Assembly (NCBI GenBank): GCA_004154925.1
Contig: QJNS01000028.1
Span: forward strand, 1 to 64,000
Source: Monosporascus cannonballus
Lineage: Eukaryota > Ascomycota > Sordariomycetes > Xylariales
Direction: 5' to 3'
Length of the DNA stretch: 64,000 nt
The translations under genes and the position numbers were made by a program. This document shows, in pieces, positions 1 through 13,793 of this stretch (the stretch's first letter is position 1; each line of letters opens with the position of its first letter). The notes beneath the pieces are model-generated. The model did not search any database and had not been told where the DNA came from. It saw only the letters and a program-made list of their open reading frames with translations.

Positions 1-3000
1 GTTATGAATTATCGGAGTTAAGCCTTTAAGCTGTAAACACGTGACGAGTCGCGAGCTTGTCTGAGTCGCGAGCTTATCTTGTACGTTATTTTTATATAAA
101 AGTAAAAAATATATATATAATATAATTATTTAAAATAAATAACTGCTATTTATTATAAAAACGAGGCTTAATTTTCGAAAAAATAAATAAATTTTAATTA
201 TTTTAACGTAATAATATTATTAATCTATTTTTTCGAAATTAACGTATATTTGGTTTTTTCGATATTTTCGAGTAATTATTATTTTTGAACGGTAAAACCG
301 TTAAAGATATATACGGCCGTGCCTTTTCCATATATAAAGCAGATATATTCGAAAATAAATACCTATAACGTTATTCCCGATTTTCTAAGCCTTACGTAAG
401 CCGTTTCCGAAAATCTTACGACCGTTTTATTAGCTTATTCCCCTTTTTAAACGCCCGTTTTATCTATATTGTATTTGTTTGCAGGTTTAATCTTGTATTT
501 AATTCGGACGGTAACAAAAAGAGGGGAAAATTCGCAAATATTGTCGCGATTACGTACCTTTAGACGGTTCCGGGGCATAATTCGTCCTTTTTTCGTATAC
601 ATCTTATTATGGCGTACAATCAAACGATTAACCCAATTTTTTCTAAAGGTTTTTTCGGGGCTTAGTAAAGCTTCTGTTATTTAACGGACTTATATTTTTA
701 TAGAGACGCGGTCGTATACCTTTTCGTTTAATATCTAATTAACAAACTTATCTTTTTCCTAATCCGATAATTTATACGTTTTAATTTTGGTTTCGGAACG
801 CGATTTGGAATTATGAACGCGGTATAACAAAGTCGATTGAGGTATATCGAATCGCAAGTTTGCAAGGGTTTCGGAACCACTTTCCGCTATAAAATTCTTG
901 GCATTCCGAATTCTGCGTTCTTAGTCGAAATTAACCATCCTTACTCGAAATCAATTAACGAAAGGGTTATTGAGTTATCACAGAATAAAGCTTTAAGGAA
1001 TAGTTATTATTATAGAAAAAAGTCGTATTTATTATTAGGGTCATTCTGTCAGCTAGCAGGGGATGTTCTAGCACCGCATATACGGAAGATTCTCTTTGAT
1101 CGAAACATATATATTCTGAAACTAGATTACCTTAAAGTATAGTACGCGTTTTAAAGCATTTGCAACTAATTATTAATATATATATATAATTAATATTCTT
1201 TATATTTAATAATTAAAAGTTTTATTCGCTTAATTAAAGTATATATTAATTAATTACCTGTTATTAAAACGATTTAAGCTATATATTAATTGTAATTATC
1301 GAAATACGCTCATAATAATAATAATGACCGTATCGTTAACGTTTTTCGTTATTTACAAGAGATTTAAAAACTAGGATTATTTCAAAAACGAATTCTAATT
1401 TAAGGCATATGCGTTCGATATTTAAAATTATATCGATTTTGATTGAAATTTTTAATAACTTGGTAGATTTACAAAATCTAATATAACTTTTTACCTAAAA
1501 AACGAATCAGCTATACGATACGAACTAATATTCTAAGCGGTTTTTCGTCCGTATTTATATCCTTTAGAAAAATTATCGAAAAAATCGATTATATCAATTA
1601 CTTAACGAATATCTTTAAAATAACGACCGAAAGCAAATAAGTCTATAATCAGGACTTTACGGCGTATACTTACAAAAATTAAAAATACGATACCTTCTGC
1701 AAAAACATTAACGACTTTACGAAATAGGTTTTAAAATCGGTATTTCTAATAATTAAAAAAACTAGCTTTTTTCTAAAAAGAAAAACTTACGAAAGTGGTA
1801 CGCCAGTTTGGGCGAATCCGGCAAAATGTATAATAGGAAATTCCTAATTAATATTTAACGAAAATATTGCGAAACGTTAAAGTAAGTTTCGAAATCTGGC
1901 AAAAAATTAAACGAATAAATCGTAAAATGGCAAAACATTATGGCCTTAGGATAATAATATAATATTTTAAAAACGAAAACGACGATTATATAAGTTAACG
2001 ATTTATGTATAATATTAGCCTCTATAATTAAGATATGGACTATTATTTTCTAAATAATAAAAAAGGTCGAGATCGATAATAATATAATTAATTTCTAAAA
2101 AGCGGTAATTAACTTTTTAGATTATTAAACTTTAATTTATCTCATATTTATATTACGAAATATCAAAATAACATTTTTAATATTTTACGAAATATTTGCA
2201 ACCTTTTTTAATTGAAATAATTTTAATTAAAAAAATTCTAAAAATACTAACTTCTAACCGTAAACTTTAAACCGTAATCCGAAACAAAATAACCGTAAAC
2301 GTTCCTATACGGACCAAAATAATAATAAGCGAAAACGTTAGAAATTAAATATATCAGGTATTCGTTATAAAACGTACCTAATTAATTACCATTTATTATT
2401 TAATTATTATGCATTTTTTAGGAAAACTTTAAAAGATTTCCGTTTTAACGATAAAATAGTAATATATATCCAAAAACGAATTTTCGCCGATTACCTTTTA
2501 AAGGAAAAAATCGACCGCTTATCGAAAACTATGAAGAAACTTATTATACAAAAAATAAATTAACTTTTAAAAGAAATATAACGAATATTAATATATTTTG
2601 GAATCATTAATTAACGTAATATTATTAATATTTTGTTTTATCTTTTAAGGAATTTAACCATTTTAGACTTAGGGTTTACGATATATATTTTTAATTTAAT
2701 TAATAAATTCCTAAATTTTAAACTTACCGTATACGATAACGAAATATATATAGGTAATAATTTCGTCCCGATTAAGAGGTACGAAAAAATTAATATAATC
2801 TTTCGAAGCTGTAATAGTATAAAAACGTTACGTTTATATTACGTAATATATTGCGAAAGTTTCGTATATAACCTGGTATTTCTTCAATAATTCTAGAAAA
2901 AAAACTACTAATAAAACAACTGAAAAACTAATAGTTTTATTCGAAATAAATATAATCAGGTAATTATTACGTTAATAAACAAATTTAACTAATTCGTTAT

Positions 3001-5239
3001 GGAAAATATTAGCATAATAATTATTTATGTAATTTTAATAATTTATAAACGAAACGTTAATTTGTATATAGCGAAACTATTACGAATTAATAACGGCACT
3101 ATATAACATCTAAAATTAAAATACTTAGAACTCGAAATAATCGCTTAATTATAATCTTATACGAAAAAAATTTGCCTAAAGGGTTTTATAACAGTCGAAT
3201 ACTAAATATGTGGTAAGACAAAGACTAAAAAGCTAATACGCTGCAAGCTAAAAAAGAGAATATCCCGATTGAGATACAAAATCGTTATCGACTTTATAGA
3301 TTTTGAAAAAAACCTTAAAGGATATAAATATATTATATTTATTACCGAGAAATACTTAAGTTTTATTTGAAATATTTATTTTAAAAAGCAAAAGCAAAAT
3401 ATATTAATTAGAACGTTTTAACATTTCTTAGAAATTTTAAAAATTAAAATAAGGTTTTTTTATAAATAATTAAATGCGATAATAAAATCGTAAAAAATTA
3501 CTAATTTTAAAATATATTTTAATTACTTTTTTTAATATTAAAGTTAAACTTTTAATATTACATACCCAAGTTTAAAACGGAGATACAAAACGTTTAAAGA
3601 ATGTAATTAAAAAGAAAATAATTGCGATACGAAATAGCGATAAAGTGTTTTCGTTCTTAATTATATATATTTTTAAAGCGGCAATATATTCATATAATTA
3701 TACTTCTAAATACGTATTTTTCTAGCAAAACCTATATAAGGTTTATTATATTTATCTGGCGTATAAAAACGGCATTACAATATTTAATTGAAAATCTTAA
3801 TAAGCTTATTTACAAATATACGGTTATATGGCTTATATTACAATAATTACCTTTATAAAAAAATAAAGATTTTAAAAACTAAATTTTGAAGCATAAATTA
3901 ATTATTTTGTCGGTTATCGATTTACGAATATTTACGAAATCTAGAACCTATTAATAAATAAGGTTGTTATAATTCGATATATATAATTTAACGAAAACAT
4001 TACCTTTTTAAGTAATATTAAAAACTTAAAAATAAGCTTTTATATATTATAGAAAAAGATTTACAAAAAGTATTTTAATAAGTAAAAATATCTAATTCAA
4101 ATAATAATTATTTAATTTATATAACAAGAGTTAAAACTCTAAATAAAATAATTTACACTAAAATAACTTGTATAAATATATTAAAAAATAAATATAAAGT
4201 TAAATTTTGTATTTAATTATATAAATAAATATTAAAACTAAAAATGTAAAAAGTTTAATTTTCGAAAAAGGATAAACTATTTACTTTACTATAAAAAACA
4301 TTTAAACGAAAAAACTAAGCAAGAAATTCGATTCTAAATATATTAATTTATATAAAATTGCTAAAGGAATTTTCAAGGCTAATTACTAATTAAAATATTT
4401 ATTAAAATATAAATCATATTCAACTTTTTATAATTTTAAACTTAGATTAAAAATATATACTATTACAGTTAACACGAAATCAAAATATATAAAAGTAAAA
4501 AACGAAGTAATATACGAAATAAAATTAATTTTTGTTATAAAAAAACTGTACTTCATATCTAATTAAATAGAAAAATTATTCGAACTTTAAAAATATCTAA
4601 AAACTCGCTAAAAAATTTTATATATACCTAGCGCTAATTCAAAAAACTCTATTAATAACGGCAGAAATTAAAATTACGATTTAATTAACGTTTTATAAAG
4701 AACCGTTTACGGATTAACGAAATTTCAGTTATTAATATTTATATTTCTAAAAGCTTAAATCTTAATTACTGTTTCTGTTTTACGACATTTCAAGTTATTA
4801 AATTTATCTAGGTATTCGAAAACGTATTCAATTAATTTAGTACCTTATATTTAATAGTATTGATGTTAATTATAAATATCAATTAATAGAGTAAAAATAT
4901 TTAATATAACATTTTTAGTATTTAACTTTTTTCTTTTAAATTATAAATTTTCGTAATATAACGATTAACTATAAAAATAAAGACGCTTATTCTATTACAA
5001 AACCCACTATATTGTATATATTTCTTATAACGAAAACGTTTTCTATTATTTAATAAAACAATTTTTTAAAGAAATAAAAAAATACTGTATAATTTCGAAC
5101 TCTTTTATTTTAATTAACTAAAACGTAACGTTATTCGATTTTACAAATGCAAAGTTTAGAAATACGTTTAAATATAATTAAAAAAACAATTTATTAGAAA
5201 AAAGATCTTAAAAGTAAAATTTTTGAAAAGACAAAATCG
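1..5239 (+). mobile_element. RIP-degraded Ty3/Gypsy element, internal region, truncated by window edge (element E)
   Basis: Very AT-rich DNA with stops in all frames. The stretch at about 4,240-4,640 lines up by eye with the integrase C-terminus and chromodomain end of elements A and B further right. Just before 5,240 there is a purine-rich tract followed by TATTA, the same arrangement that precedes the 3' LTRs of A, B and C, so this is the 3' end of the internal region on the plus strand. I could not place the reverse transcriptase. A 101-codon open frame at 837-1,142 lies in a less mutated patch and matches nothing I recognise; I do not call it a gene. The 5' LTR must lie left of the window. 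Confidence 0.6.
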
Positions 5240-5333
5240 TATTATAATTTGACAAATTATAGCCTTTAAAACCGGTCGTAGTAAAAATAGCTAACAAAAT
5301 TAAATAAGTTAAGTTATATAATAGATTACTAAC

Positions 5334-5496
5334 TGTTAGATATAAGGGACATCAGTTGTCTGTGTATTGATAACTAGTTGCAAGTGCTCTAGAACGCGCA
5401 CTGCACTTTAAGATGATCTAGCCCCAGAATATATATGTTCTAATCAGAGGGAATCTTCCGTATATAAAGTGCTAAAGCACTCTCTGCTAGCTAATA
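5334..5496 (-). repeat. Copia LTR (left copy; 3' LTR of the minus-strand element)
   Basis: 163 bp, the same length as the copy at 9,775-9,937. The two differ mostly by C/T and G/A, for example GGGACATC here versus GGAATATC there. This copy is the less mutated one. Confidence 0.85.
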
Positions 5497-8400
5497 TACC
5501 CTCTTAACACCTTAAAGCATTTACGATATTAATTGTTATAACTCCTAAAGCCATAGATGTCCATTTTACCTTTTTTTTAAACGATTAAATTTTTCTAATT
5601 AGCTAATTTGTTTTTAAAAATCTTTTATAAGGCGTCCTTTCGCTAATTAAGGGCTTCCGTAATATCTATTAGTTTTAATTATATTTTAAAATGCTTAAAG
5701 GGTTTACGTAATAAGGTTGTTATTAAGCCGTTAATTAATATATCGTTCGTAAACGTATAATTTATTATAATTAGTAATTATATATATTTATATGCTGTAA
5801 TTTCGTTATTAATAAAGTAATATCGGCCTTAATATGTCGTACGGTTTTATATTTAAAATAATTCTTAATATTTTCATTAATCGAAAATTAAACAAGGTTC
5901 TTTTTATAATTTACATAAAAAATAATTATATCGTTTATATTATAAATATAAGTTTTATATTTTATTTATTTATTCGTTATTTTATTATTTTTCCAAATAT
6001 TTTTATAATATAAATTTAAACATTTTTCGATTAATTATATTATTTATGAAAAAGATATTACTTAAAATATTTAATAAATTCTTATTTTCCAATTATAATA
6101 TTGATATTTTAATTTCGATTAGGTTTAACATAATTTAATTAACAGCTTTATAATATACGTCATTAGAATTTAAGTTAAATCGGGCAAATTAAGATATCGT
6201 AAAAGATATATCGAATTATATATTAATTATTACGAAAAAAAATAAGACCGATTTTTTTAATATATATTAACAAAGCCTAAATAGGCTAAATTAAAATTCG
6301 ACAATAATTTAATACTAGTTATGGGTATTTTTAAGGAGTTATTTAAACTTTTTTTAAATATTAAGTTAATTAATTTGTTTATAAAATTGGATAAAAATAA
6401 TTAAAATTTTTTATTAAATTTATTTTTAATTATTTTGATACCGAAAAATTATTATAAAGTTTTACTTTTTATTAAAATAATTAATTGACCAAACCTCAAT
6501 TTATTTTGCTACATGTTATAATAATATTATCTATAAAAATGAAAATAAATACTCCTTAATAAATAAAATAATAAGGTTTATAAAAAACGGAGTTAAGTTC
6601 TAATTTTTAAACGTTTTAATAAAATTCTTTTATTATAATAAAAGTATTTCTCTTAATTTATATAATATTTTTCTGATTAGAAATATCTTATTACGGGTAT
6701 TTTAAGAGCGTTTTTATATATATTTTATAAGATAAATTAACATTTATAAAAACGTTTATAACGTTATATTTTTTAAGTTTTAAGTTAAACCTAACCGTAA
6801 TAATAATTAAAGTTCGAAACGTTCTTTTAATAAAAATAATTATATATATAGTATTATAAACTGTTTTAAATTATTAATTATGTTATATAATAAAACGAGC
6901 TGTATATTTTTGAAATTAATTATATTTATTAAACTTGCAAATATATATTTATATATATCTTAAAATATATTTTTCTTTAATAAAAAATTAATTAACGGCC
7001 TTTTAAAATACTACTTTTTATGGATTTATAAATAAGCTTTTTTGGCTTTACGAAATATTTTCTTTAACGAATATATATTTCGTTTTTTTATAGGTTTACG
7101 GCGATAACGGTGAATTATGCTTATATACCCGGTTTTATCACTCAAATACCTTTTTATATATTAAGATATTATTCTTTTTTCGATCACGATAACGCGTATT
7201 TAGGATAATTAGTTTTTTTTAAAGAATTTTTATAATTTACTAGCCGGTTTTCGTACGTACTTATAAAAAGAGCTAAACGTCCTATATTAATTACGGTTTT
7301 TTATATTTTATATTCGTTTCAGATAATATTTTCTTAATATAGAATATATAGAGATCTTATATTTATAACTCGTAAGGTGTTTTCGTTTTTTACCGTTATT
7401 CTAGGTTGAACAATATAAGGGAAACTTAGAATTATTTTTATTTTTTTCATCGACGTAATAATCGTAATAGTTAGTAGAGTAAACGTTAATAGCGGTTATA
7501 ATCTAAAAACGGAAATAATTCGAATATAACGATCGTATAAAAATAATTAATCACTTACGAATAGATATATTCTTTCTTATTTCGTACGTATTTTATATTA
7601 ATATTTTTTAGAATTATTTTTTCTATTAAATCAATATTTAGATTATTTTATTTAGATTGTTATTTTTTATATATATAAATTAAGTAATTATTATTTTGAT
7701 TAAGTATTATTATTATTTATCCGAATAATTTTATAATGTTTTTTATAATATATAAAAATCGTTTTTTAAGTTTTTAATATTACTTAAAAAATAGCTTTTT
7801 TATTAAACTGTATATTTTGAACAGTAAAACCTTAGTTATTAATAAATTTCAAATTTTACAAATATTTGTAAATTGATACTTAACGAAATAATTTATGTTT
7901 TTAAATTTAGCTTTCGAAAGTTTTATATTTTTTCATAGCGGTAATTATTATAACGTAAATTATATAGCCGTATATTCGTAAATAAGCTTATTAAGGTCTT
8001 CGATTAAGTATTATAACACCGTTTTTATACGTTAGGTACGTATAATAAATTTTATATAGGCTTTGCTAAAAAGAAACATATTTAAAAATATAATTATATA
8101 AATATACAACTATTTTAAAAATATATACGATTAAGAACGAAAATAACTTAACGCTATTTTGTATCGTAATTATCTTTTTTCTTAATTACATTCTTTAAAC
8201 GTTTTGCGCCCCTGTTCTGAGCCTAGATATATAGTATTAAAAGCTTAAATCTAATACCGAAAGGAAGTAATTAAAACATATTTCGAATTTAGCAATTTTT
8301 TAAGATTTCGCTATCGTATTTGATTACCTATAAAAAAAACTTTATTTTATTTTTTTAGAATTTTTAGAAAATATCAAAACGTTATAATCAATATATTTTG

Positions 8401-9774
8401 TTTTCGGTTTTTAAGATAAATATTACAGATAAAACCTAAGTATTTGTCGGTAGTAAATATAACGTATTTATATCTTTTAGAGTTTTTTTAAAAAAAAATT
8501 TGTAAAATTAATAACGATTTTTTATTTTAATTGAGATACTTTTTTTAATTCGCGGCGTATTAGCTTTTTAGCTTTCGTTTTGCTATATGCTTGGTATTTA
8601 ATTGTTATAAGACCTTTTAGGCGGACTTTTTCCGCATAAGATTATAATTAAGTAATTATTTTAGGATTTGGATAGCTTAATTTTAGGTATTACCTTATTT
8701 CGGCTTACGGCTTAGGACTTTTTCTTGCAATTAAAGGTTAATATTTTTGAGATTTTCCTAATTAAGATTATTCTGATTAAAAAAATTTGTAGATATCTCG
8801 TAAAGCGTTAAAAACGTTACCTTAATATTTTTTAATAATTATTATAAGTTCGTTATAATCTAGTAATTTAATAAAATAAGTATTATTTTGTAATAATTAA
8901 TTGTATTATTATTAATTTCGACTTTTTTATTATTTAAAGAGTAATCGTTTAAATTCCAATAATAAGATCTAATATTATATATAAGTCGTTAATTTATACG
9001 ATCGTTATTTTCGTTTCTAGAATATTATATCGTTATTCTTAAGCTATAATTTTTTATTATTTTACGATTTATTTGTTTAATTTTTTAGTTAATTTCGAAA
9101 TTTATTTTAACCGTTTGCGATATTTTCGTTAAATATTAATTAAGAATTTATTATCGTATATCTTGTCGGATTCGCCTAAATTAATATATTATTTTCCTAA
9201 GTTCTTTCTTAAAAAAAAGTTGGTTTTTTTAATCGCTAGAAATACCGATTCTAGGATTTATTTTATAAAGTCGTTAATATTATCATAGAAAATATCGTAT
9301 TTTCGATTTTTATAAATATATACTGTAAAATCCTGATTATAAGTTTATTTGCTTTCGGTTATTATCTCAAGGGTATTCGTTAGATAACTAAGATAATTAA
9401 TCTTTTCGGCGATTTTTTCGAAAAATATAAATATAAATAAAAAATCGTTTAGGATATTAATTCGTATCGTATAACGGATTTGTTTCTTTAGGTAAAAAGT
9501 TATATTGGATTTTATGAATCTAATATGCTATTAAAAGTTCTAATTAAAATCGATATAATTTTAAATATCGAATAAATATATTTTAAATTGGAATTCGCTT
9601 TTAAAGCGATTCTAGTTCTTAAATCTCTTATAAATAACAGAAGACGTTAATAGTACGGTCGCTTTTATTATTATTAGCGTATTTCGATAATTATAATTAA
9701 TATATAACTTATATTATTTTAATTATAATTAATTAATTAATATAAGCTCTAATTAAGCGAATAAAATTTTTAAT

Positions 9775-9937
9775 TGTCAGATATAAGGAATATCAGTTGT
9801 TTATGTATTGATAATTAGTTACAGGTGCTTTAAAACGCATATTACATTTTAAAATAACCTAGTCCCGGAATATATATGTTCCGATCAGAGAGAATCTTTC
9901 GTATATAGAGTGTTAGAGCACCTTCTACTAACTGACA
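9775..9937 (-). repeat. Copia LTR (right copy; 5' LTR of the minus-strand element)
   Basis: Direct repeat of 5,334-5,496, 163 bp, followed directly by the CTAAC target duplication. On the minus strand the sequence just inside reads TTAATTAGAGCTTAT, possibly a mutated initiator-tRNA-type primer site (TGGTATCAGAGC); this is only suggestive. Confidence 0.85.
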
Positions 9938-10204
9938 CTAACTTATTAATAATGAATTAATAGACTAATAAGTTGGATTATCAACTTATCGATAATAAGA
10001 CAGTAAGCAGACAAAAATATATATATTTGCTAAATCTATAAGTTTAAATGGAATCAATTTATAATATAATTTCGTTATCCAAAACATCCTTAGTATTACG
10101 AAACGGAAGTAAGTTACCTTATTGCTCAAATTCCCACGATACTCCTGCTAACATAAACCCGTACGACTAAGGTTTAGTAGTTGGTTAAACCTCTAGCCGT
10201 CACA

Positions 10205-10533
10205 TCTATGTAATCTGGTCAGATCACCTATATCACTTAGATCACTTAGAACGGCCAGGCTCTCTAGCCCGAAGTTTCCCCGTGGCCAACCCACGCTAAG
10301 CCTCAAAGATAGGCCCCTTCGAAACAGGAACCCCTGTTCCTGTAACATATATACACTCTTTATTCCATAAATCTAAATAATACCAGCTTGCAATATAACT
10401 TCGTTATTCAAAACACCCTTAATATTACGAAACGTGACTAAGTTGTCTATTGCTCAGATTCCTACGATACTCCTACCAGCATAAACCCGTACGACTAAGG
10501 TTTATTAGGTGGTTAAACCTCCTAGTCGTCACA
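10205..10533 (+). repeat. Second LTR copy of the same Gypsy superfamily (solo or truncated)
   Basis: From about 10,370 to 10,533 the sequence repeats the conserved 3' LTR half, ending GTCGTCACA. The upstream part is GC-balanced and unlike the other LTRs. A TG at 10,208 would give a 326-bp LTR, but I found no matching target duplication (GTACT follows the right end), so the left boundary is unresolved. Confidence 0.55.
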
Positions 10534-10988
10534 GTACTGTACATGTACAGTGGATCCCGAGAAGTACGGTACCACCTTTAACGATGTACTTGGGGGTATT
10601 TCGGCCTGCTAAAAATTGAAGGTCTGGGCTGCCAGAAACAGCAGCCCACACAGCGACACAAACATTATTTATGAAATCCTTCATGAGTGTAACTTTCGAG
10701 GTACGAAGGTACATCACCAAGAGGAGGGGTATATACTTAGGTACCTAGTGGACAGTGCAAAAATTTGGAGTTAGTCTGCTTCTGGCTTAACTCATTCCCC
10801 AAGGACCCGATAATCTGCCATCTCTGTCCGCAAACCCTACTCGCCTGCACCTTCCACACATTTTCCGTTTCTGTTTTTATTGTGCATGTTGAACATTCCT
10901 CGAGACTGCTTTTTACCTCCCATTCCTCTCAGCAACATTCGGACGGTCGACAACTCTGTTTATCACGACCTCACGCCCAACGATCACC
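10534..10988 (+). promoter_or_regulatory. Upstream region of the eL8 gene
   Basis: 455 bp between the last LTR and the eL8 start codon; the later part is pyrimidine-rich, usual for fungal ribosomal protein promoters and leaders. A 16-bp perfect palindrome, ACTGTACATGTACAGT, lies at 10,536-10,551 against the LTR end. No gene is seen. Confidence 0.4.
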
Positions 10989-12140
10989 ATGGTAAGCCTC
11001 TGAGTACCCGGGATGGATGTGCTCTAGCACATCTCGTCAATTGAATTTCCATGGCTCTCATTCCTTGAGATGTCCATGTTCCGCCTGTTTGTCTTCGGAC
11101 ACGGGTGATGATCTGGCTTGAGGTTCTTTCGCGTGTGTGTAGAAATACCACGTGCGACTGATCTCTCTAGAGTTCAAGAAAGACACACAGTCAATGGATA
11201 AAAAACATTTACTGATGTCTTCTTCCTCAATGACAGCCTCCCAAGTCCGGTAAGAAGGCCGCTCCGGCCCCCTTCGGTTCGTCCAAGGCGGCTTCGAAGA
11301 AGGCTCCCAAGGTCAGTACTCACTAAGCCCCATGCGTTTTCCCTTTGCTCCCCGAATGCTGACCGTACCACCAGAACCCTCTTCTCGAGAAGCGACCCCG
11401 CAACTTCGGTATTGGTCAGGACATCCAGCCCCGCCGCAACCTCACCCGCATGGTGAAGTGGCCCGAATATGTCCGTCTCCAGCGCCAGCGCAAGATCATC
11501 AACATGCGCCTCAAGGTGCCCCCGGCGATTGCTCAGTTCCAGCACGTCCTCGACCGCAACACTGCCGCCCAGGCATTCAAGCTCCTGAACAAGTACCGAC
11601 CTGAGACCAAGGCCGAGAAGAAGGAGCGTCTTCTCAAGGAGGCTACTGCCGTCAAGGAGGGCAAGAAGAAGGAGGACGTCAGCAAGAAGCCCTACACCGT
11701 CAAGTACGGTCTCAACCACGTTGTTGGCCTGATTGAGAATAAGAAGGCTTCTCTTGTCCTCATTCCCAACGACGTCGACCCCATCGAGCTCGTCATCTTC
11801 CTACCCGCTCTGTGCCGAAAGATGGGCGTCCCTTACGCCGTCGTCAAGGGCAAGGCCCGTCTCGGAACTGTTGTCCACAAGAAGGTGCGCAAAACACACT
11901 AAGCTGTTTCCGAAGAGAAATACAAGCTAATGATAATAGACCGCCGCCGTCCTGGCTATCACCGAGGTCCGCTCTGAGGACAAGAATGAGCTCTCCAAGC
12001 TCGTCAGCGCCATCAAGGATGGCTACATGCCCGGCACCGAGAACGCCAGACGGCAGTGGGGTGGTGGTATCATGGGTGCCAAGGCCAACAAGCGCATCGA
12101 GAAGAAGAAGAAGGCTCTGGAGACGGCTATCAAGGTCTAA
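10989..12140 (+). CDS. rpl8: 60S ribosomal protein eL8 (L7Ae family; yeast Rpl8)
   Basis: Structural protein of the large cytosolic ribosomal subunit, an RNA-binding L7Ae/L30e-fold protein. Four exons: 10,989-10,991 (ATG only), 11,237-11,311, 11,375-11,884 and 11,940-12,140. All introns are GT-AG and in phase, giving 262 residues, the usual length. The N-terminus [15 protein letters not shown] is basic and Pro/Ala-rich as in fungal eL8. [19 protein letters not shown] and [14 protein letters not shown] precede the L7Ae domain (about residues 120-220), which contains [19 protein letters not shown] and [20 protein letters not shown]. The C-terminus [18 protein letters not shown] is lysine-rich. 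Splitting the start codon onto its own exon lets the intron sit directly behind the ATG, common in fungal ribosomal protein genes. Confidence 0.97.
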
Positions 12141-13793
12141 GCATTGCATTCGGTCATGGTCAAGGGAGTTATCTAGCTTTGCACTGTTCAGGCGTTGGGA
12201 GGGGATAAAATGGAATACCAACCATATGGATTTGAGTCTGCAGCTACACCATCCCCAAGCTTGCACCAACGACCAATGTGAAGATGATCAATCTGAGTCC
12301 CTGCTCGCCGCCAAGTGTTGATGCCGTTCATAACCCCTATTGGTAATCGTTGTCAAGTTGTATGTGCGTACCTGCCTAGGTAGGATAAGTGGGCAGTAAA
12401 GAGCACGCTGGCCCAAGTGTGGGGGTTTAGCTCCAGTAGTAAGAAGCACCAGTGAGTTTAGTCAGCTCTCTGCCGGCATCCCGACTCTACCGACGGCATA
12501 CATCGAAGTGCAATGCATCAGCAAGGATTCAGTGGCCCAAGCGAGTGAACATGCGATTAAACGACTAGAGCAAGAATTCTGAGTTACTATCTATATCTTG
12601 AGTTGCACCTAAGAGAATGGCGATCAGGGGGCTCCGGGTTTTACGGGGAGTTATGGATGACCCCTCGACATCTAGTCTGAGCCGCCTTGTATGGTTCCCT
12701 TGGCTTTTTCTTGGCAAGTGTTGAGTAGATGCTTATGTCCTATACAAACTAACGTAGATTGTTGTTGAGGAGGGGGGGATGGCATGCGGCGGCGGTCAAG
12801 CCCCATTTCCGAAACGTCCCACGCCCTTGACAAAGTACCGTCCGCAGCTACTGCCAGTACTACCGATACTTTGTCACATTGTAGACTAGGTACCTAATAT
12901 CAGGACAGGGTAAACTATAGGCACAACAAGGTCATGCATCACCAGTGACCAGGTGGACCACGCTCCATTCTTGGTATTTTTGGTACTGTCGAAGATCAAT
13001 CTTATCTCAACCCCTTGGACCCTCTTCGAGTGGGGGGGTTCAGGCCACGGGACCCGACTAGAAGGGAGAAGGGAGATCTCGTTTCGACAGACTGAAACCT
13101 TCAAAACAGAAGGTGCATCTGGAGACATCTTGGCTGGATGGATCCCGTCCCAATCATATTATGAATTCGCATAACGGGGTACGTGTGGTAGACTCACTCC
13201 GAACCTCGTCTCGTCCTCGCGAGCCCTGTATAACTGTACCACCAACCTCGATTCCTGTCGTCGACATTGCCCGGCCTCTTCACATCTCTCATCTCCCTCA
13301 TACGATCGATCTCCTGGTAGTCCATCATCCATTTTCCGTCTTCTTACTCCGTACGTACATGAGTTGGTTCCGCTATTTTCACTCGCATCGACTTTCTATA
13401 TCGGGCTATTCTATCGTGCGTCTTTAGATAACCAGACACTTAGTTTGACGTCTGGTTACCATAGCATATCTCTTCAACTTCTTCCCGCCTTAAGCACACT
13501 GCCGGTGGAAACGCGCCTTCGCAGAGCTCCGAGCCCCCGACGAATCGCTGGTCGTGGGATCGTCGAGGCGCTCAGTGTATAGCAACCCTTGCTACACACA
13601 TACTTTACTACGTATACTGCGGAACCAGCGGCTACAGGGACATTCCAGAAGAACCCCCACGTGGTCTATATACATAACAATCCTCTTCTCCTCACCCTAT
13701 TCCCCTCTTCTCGGGGACCATCGCAAACCGACACGGCCACCCTCACGATACTTTCTGAGCCTCTTTCGAGGAGGACTTAGACAACTAAATAAG
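12141..13793. other. Intergenic region, eL8 to carbonic anhydrase
   Basis: Balanced-composition DNA with short open frames but no recognisable protein. The last ~600 bp are pyrimidine-rich with CTCATC/CCTC runs and probably form the promoter and leader of the carbonic anhydrase gene. I see no repeats or RNA genes. Confidence 0.5.

Larger units (their letters stand above)
5334..9937 (-). mobile_element. Ty1/Copia LTR retrotransposon, RIP-mutated, 4.6 kb
   Basis: Two 163-bp direct repeats at 5,334-5,496 and 9,775-9,937 bound the element. A perfect 5-bp target duplication CTAAC flanks it (5,329-5,333 and 9,938-9,942). LTRs start TGTTAG/TGTCAG and end TAATA/TGACA. On the minus strand at about 6,510-6,555 a frame reads FIDNIIITCSK, which fits the Copia reverse transcriptase core YVDDIIIT with a D-to-N change expected from RIP. 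The purine-rich AAGAGGGTA next to the left LTR also fits a minus-strand polypurine tract. No intact frame survives. Confidence 0.8.
5240..10204 (+). repeat. 3' LTR of element E, split by the Copia insertion
   Basis: The LTR begins at 5,240 after the polypurine-like tract and is interrupted at 5,333 by the Copia element. It resumes after the duplicated CTAAC at 9,943 and ends in the family's conserved CCGTCACA at 10,204. Removing the insertion and one duplication leaves about 356 bp, close to the 370-395 bp LTRs of A and B. The last ~160 bp share the 3' half of those LTRs: TGCTCA, CCCACGATACTCCTGC, AACATAAACCCGT, then GGTTAAAC. Confidence 0.55.

Noticed and set aside
837..1142. 101-codon frame in the AT-rich left block
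   Set aside because: Inside a degraded Gypsy element, no recognisable domain; kept only as a remark.
5334..9937. Regular repeats suggesting a CRISPR array or tandem array
   Set aside because: Only two copies 4.3 kb apart with target duplications: LTRs. No CRISPR-like array anywhere in the window.
10536..10551. 16-bp palindrome ACTGTACATGTACAGT
   Set aside because: Striking but single, next to an LTR end; no evidence it is a binding site.
11174..11719. 181-codon minus-strand frame over eL8
   Set aside because: Leu-rich shadow of the ribosomal protein exons.
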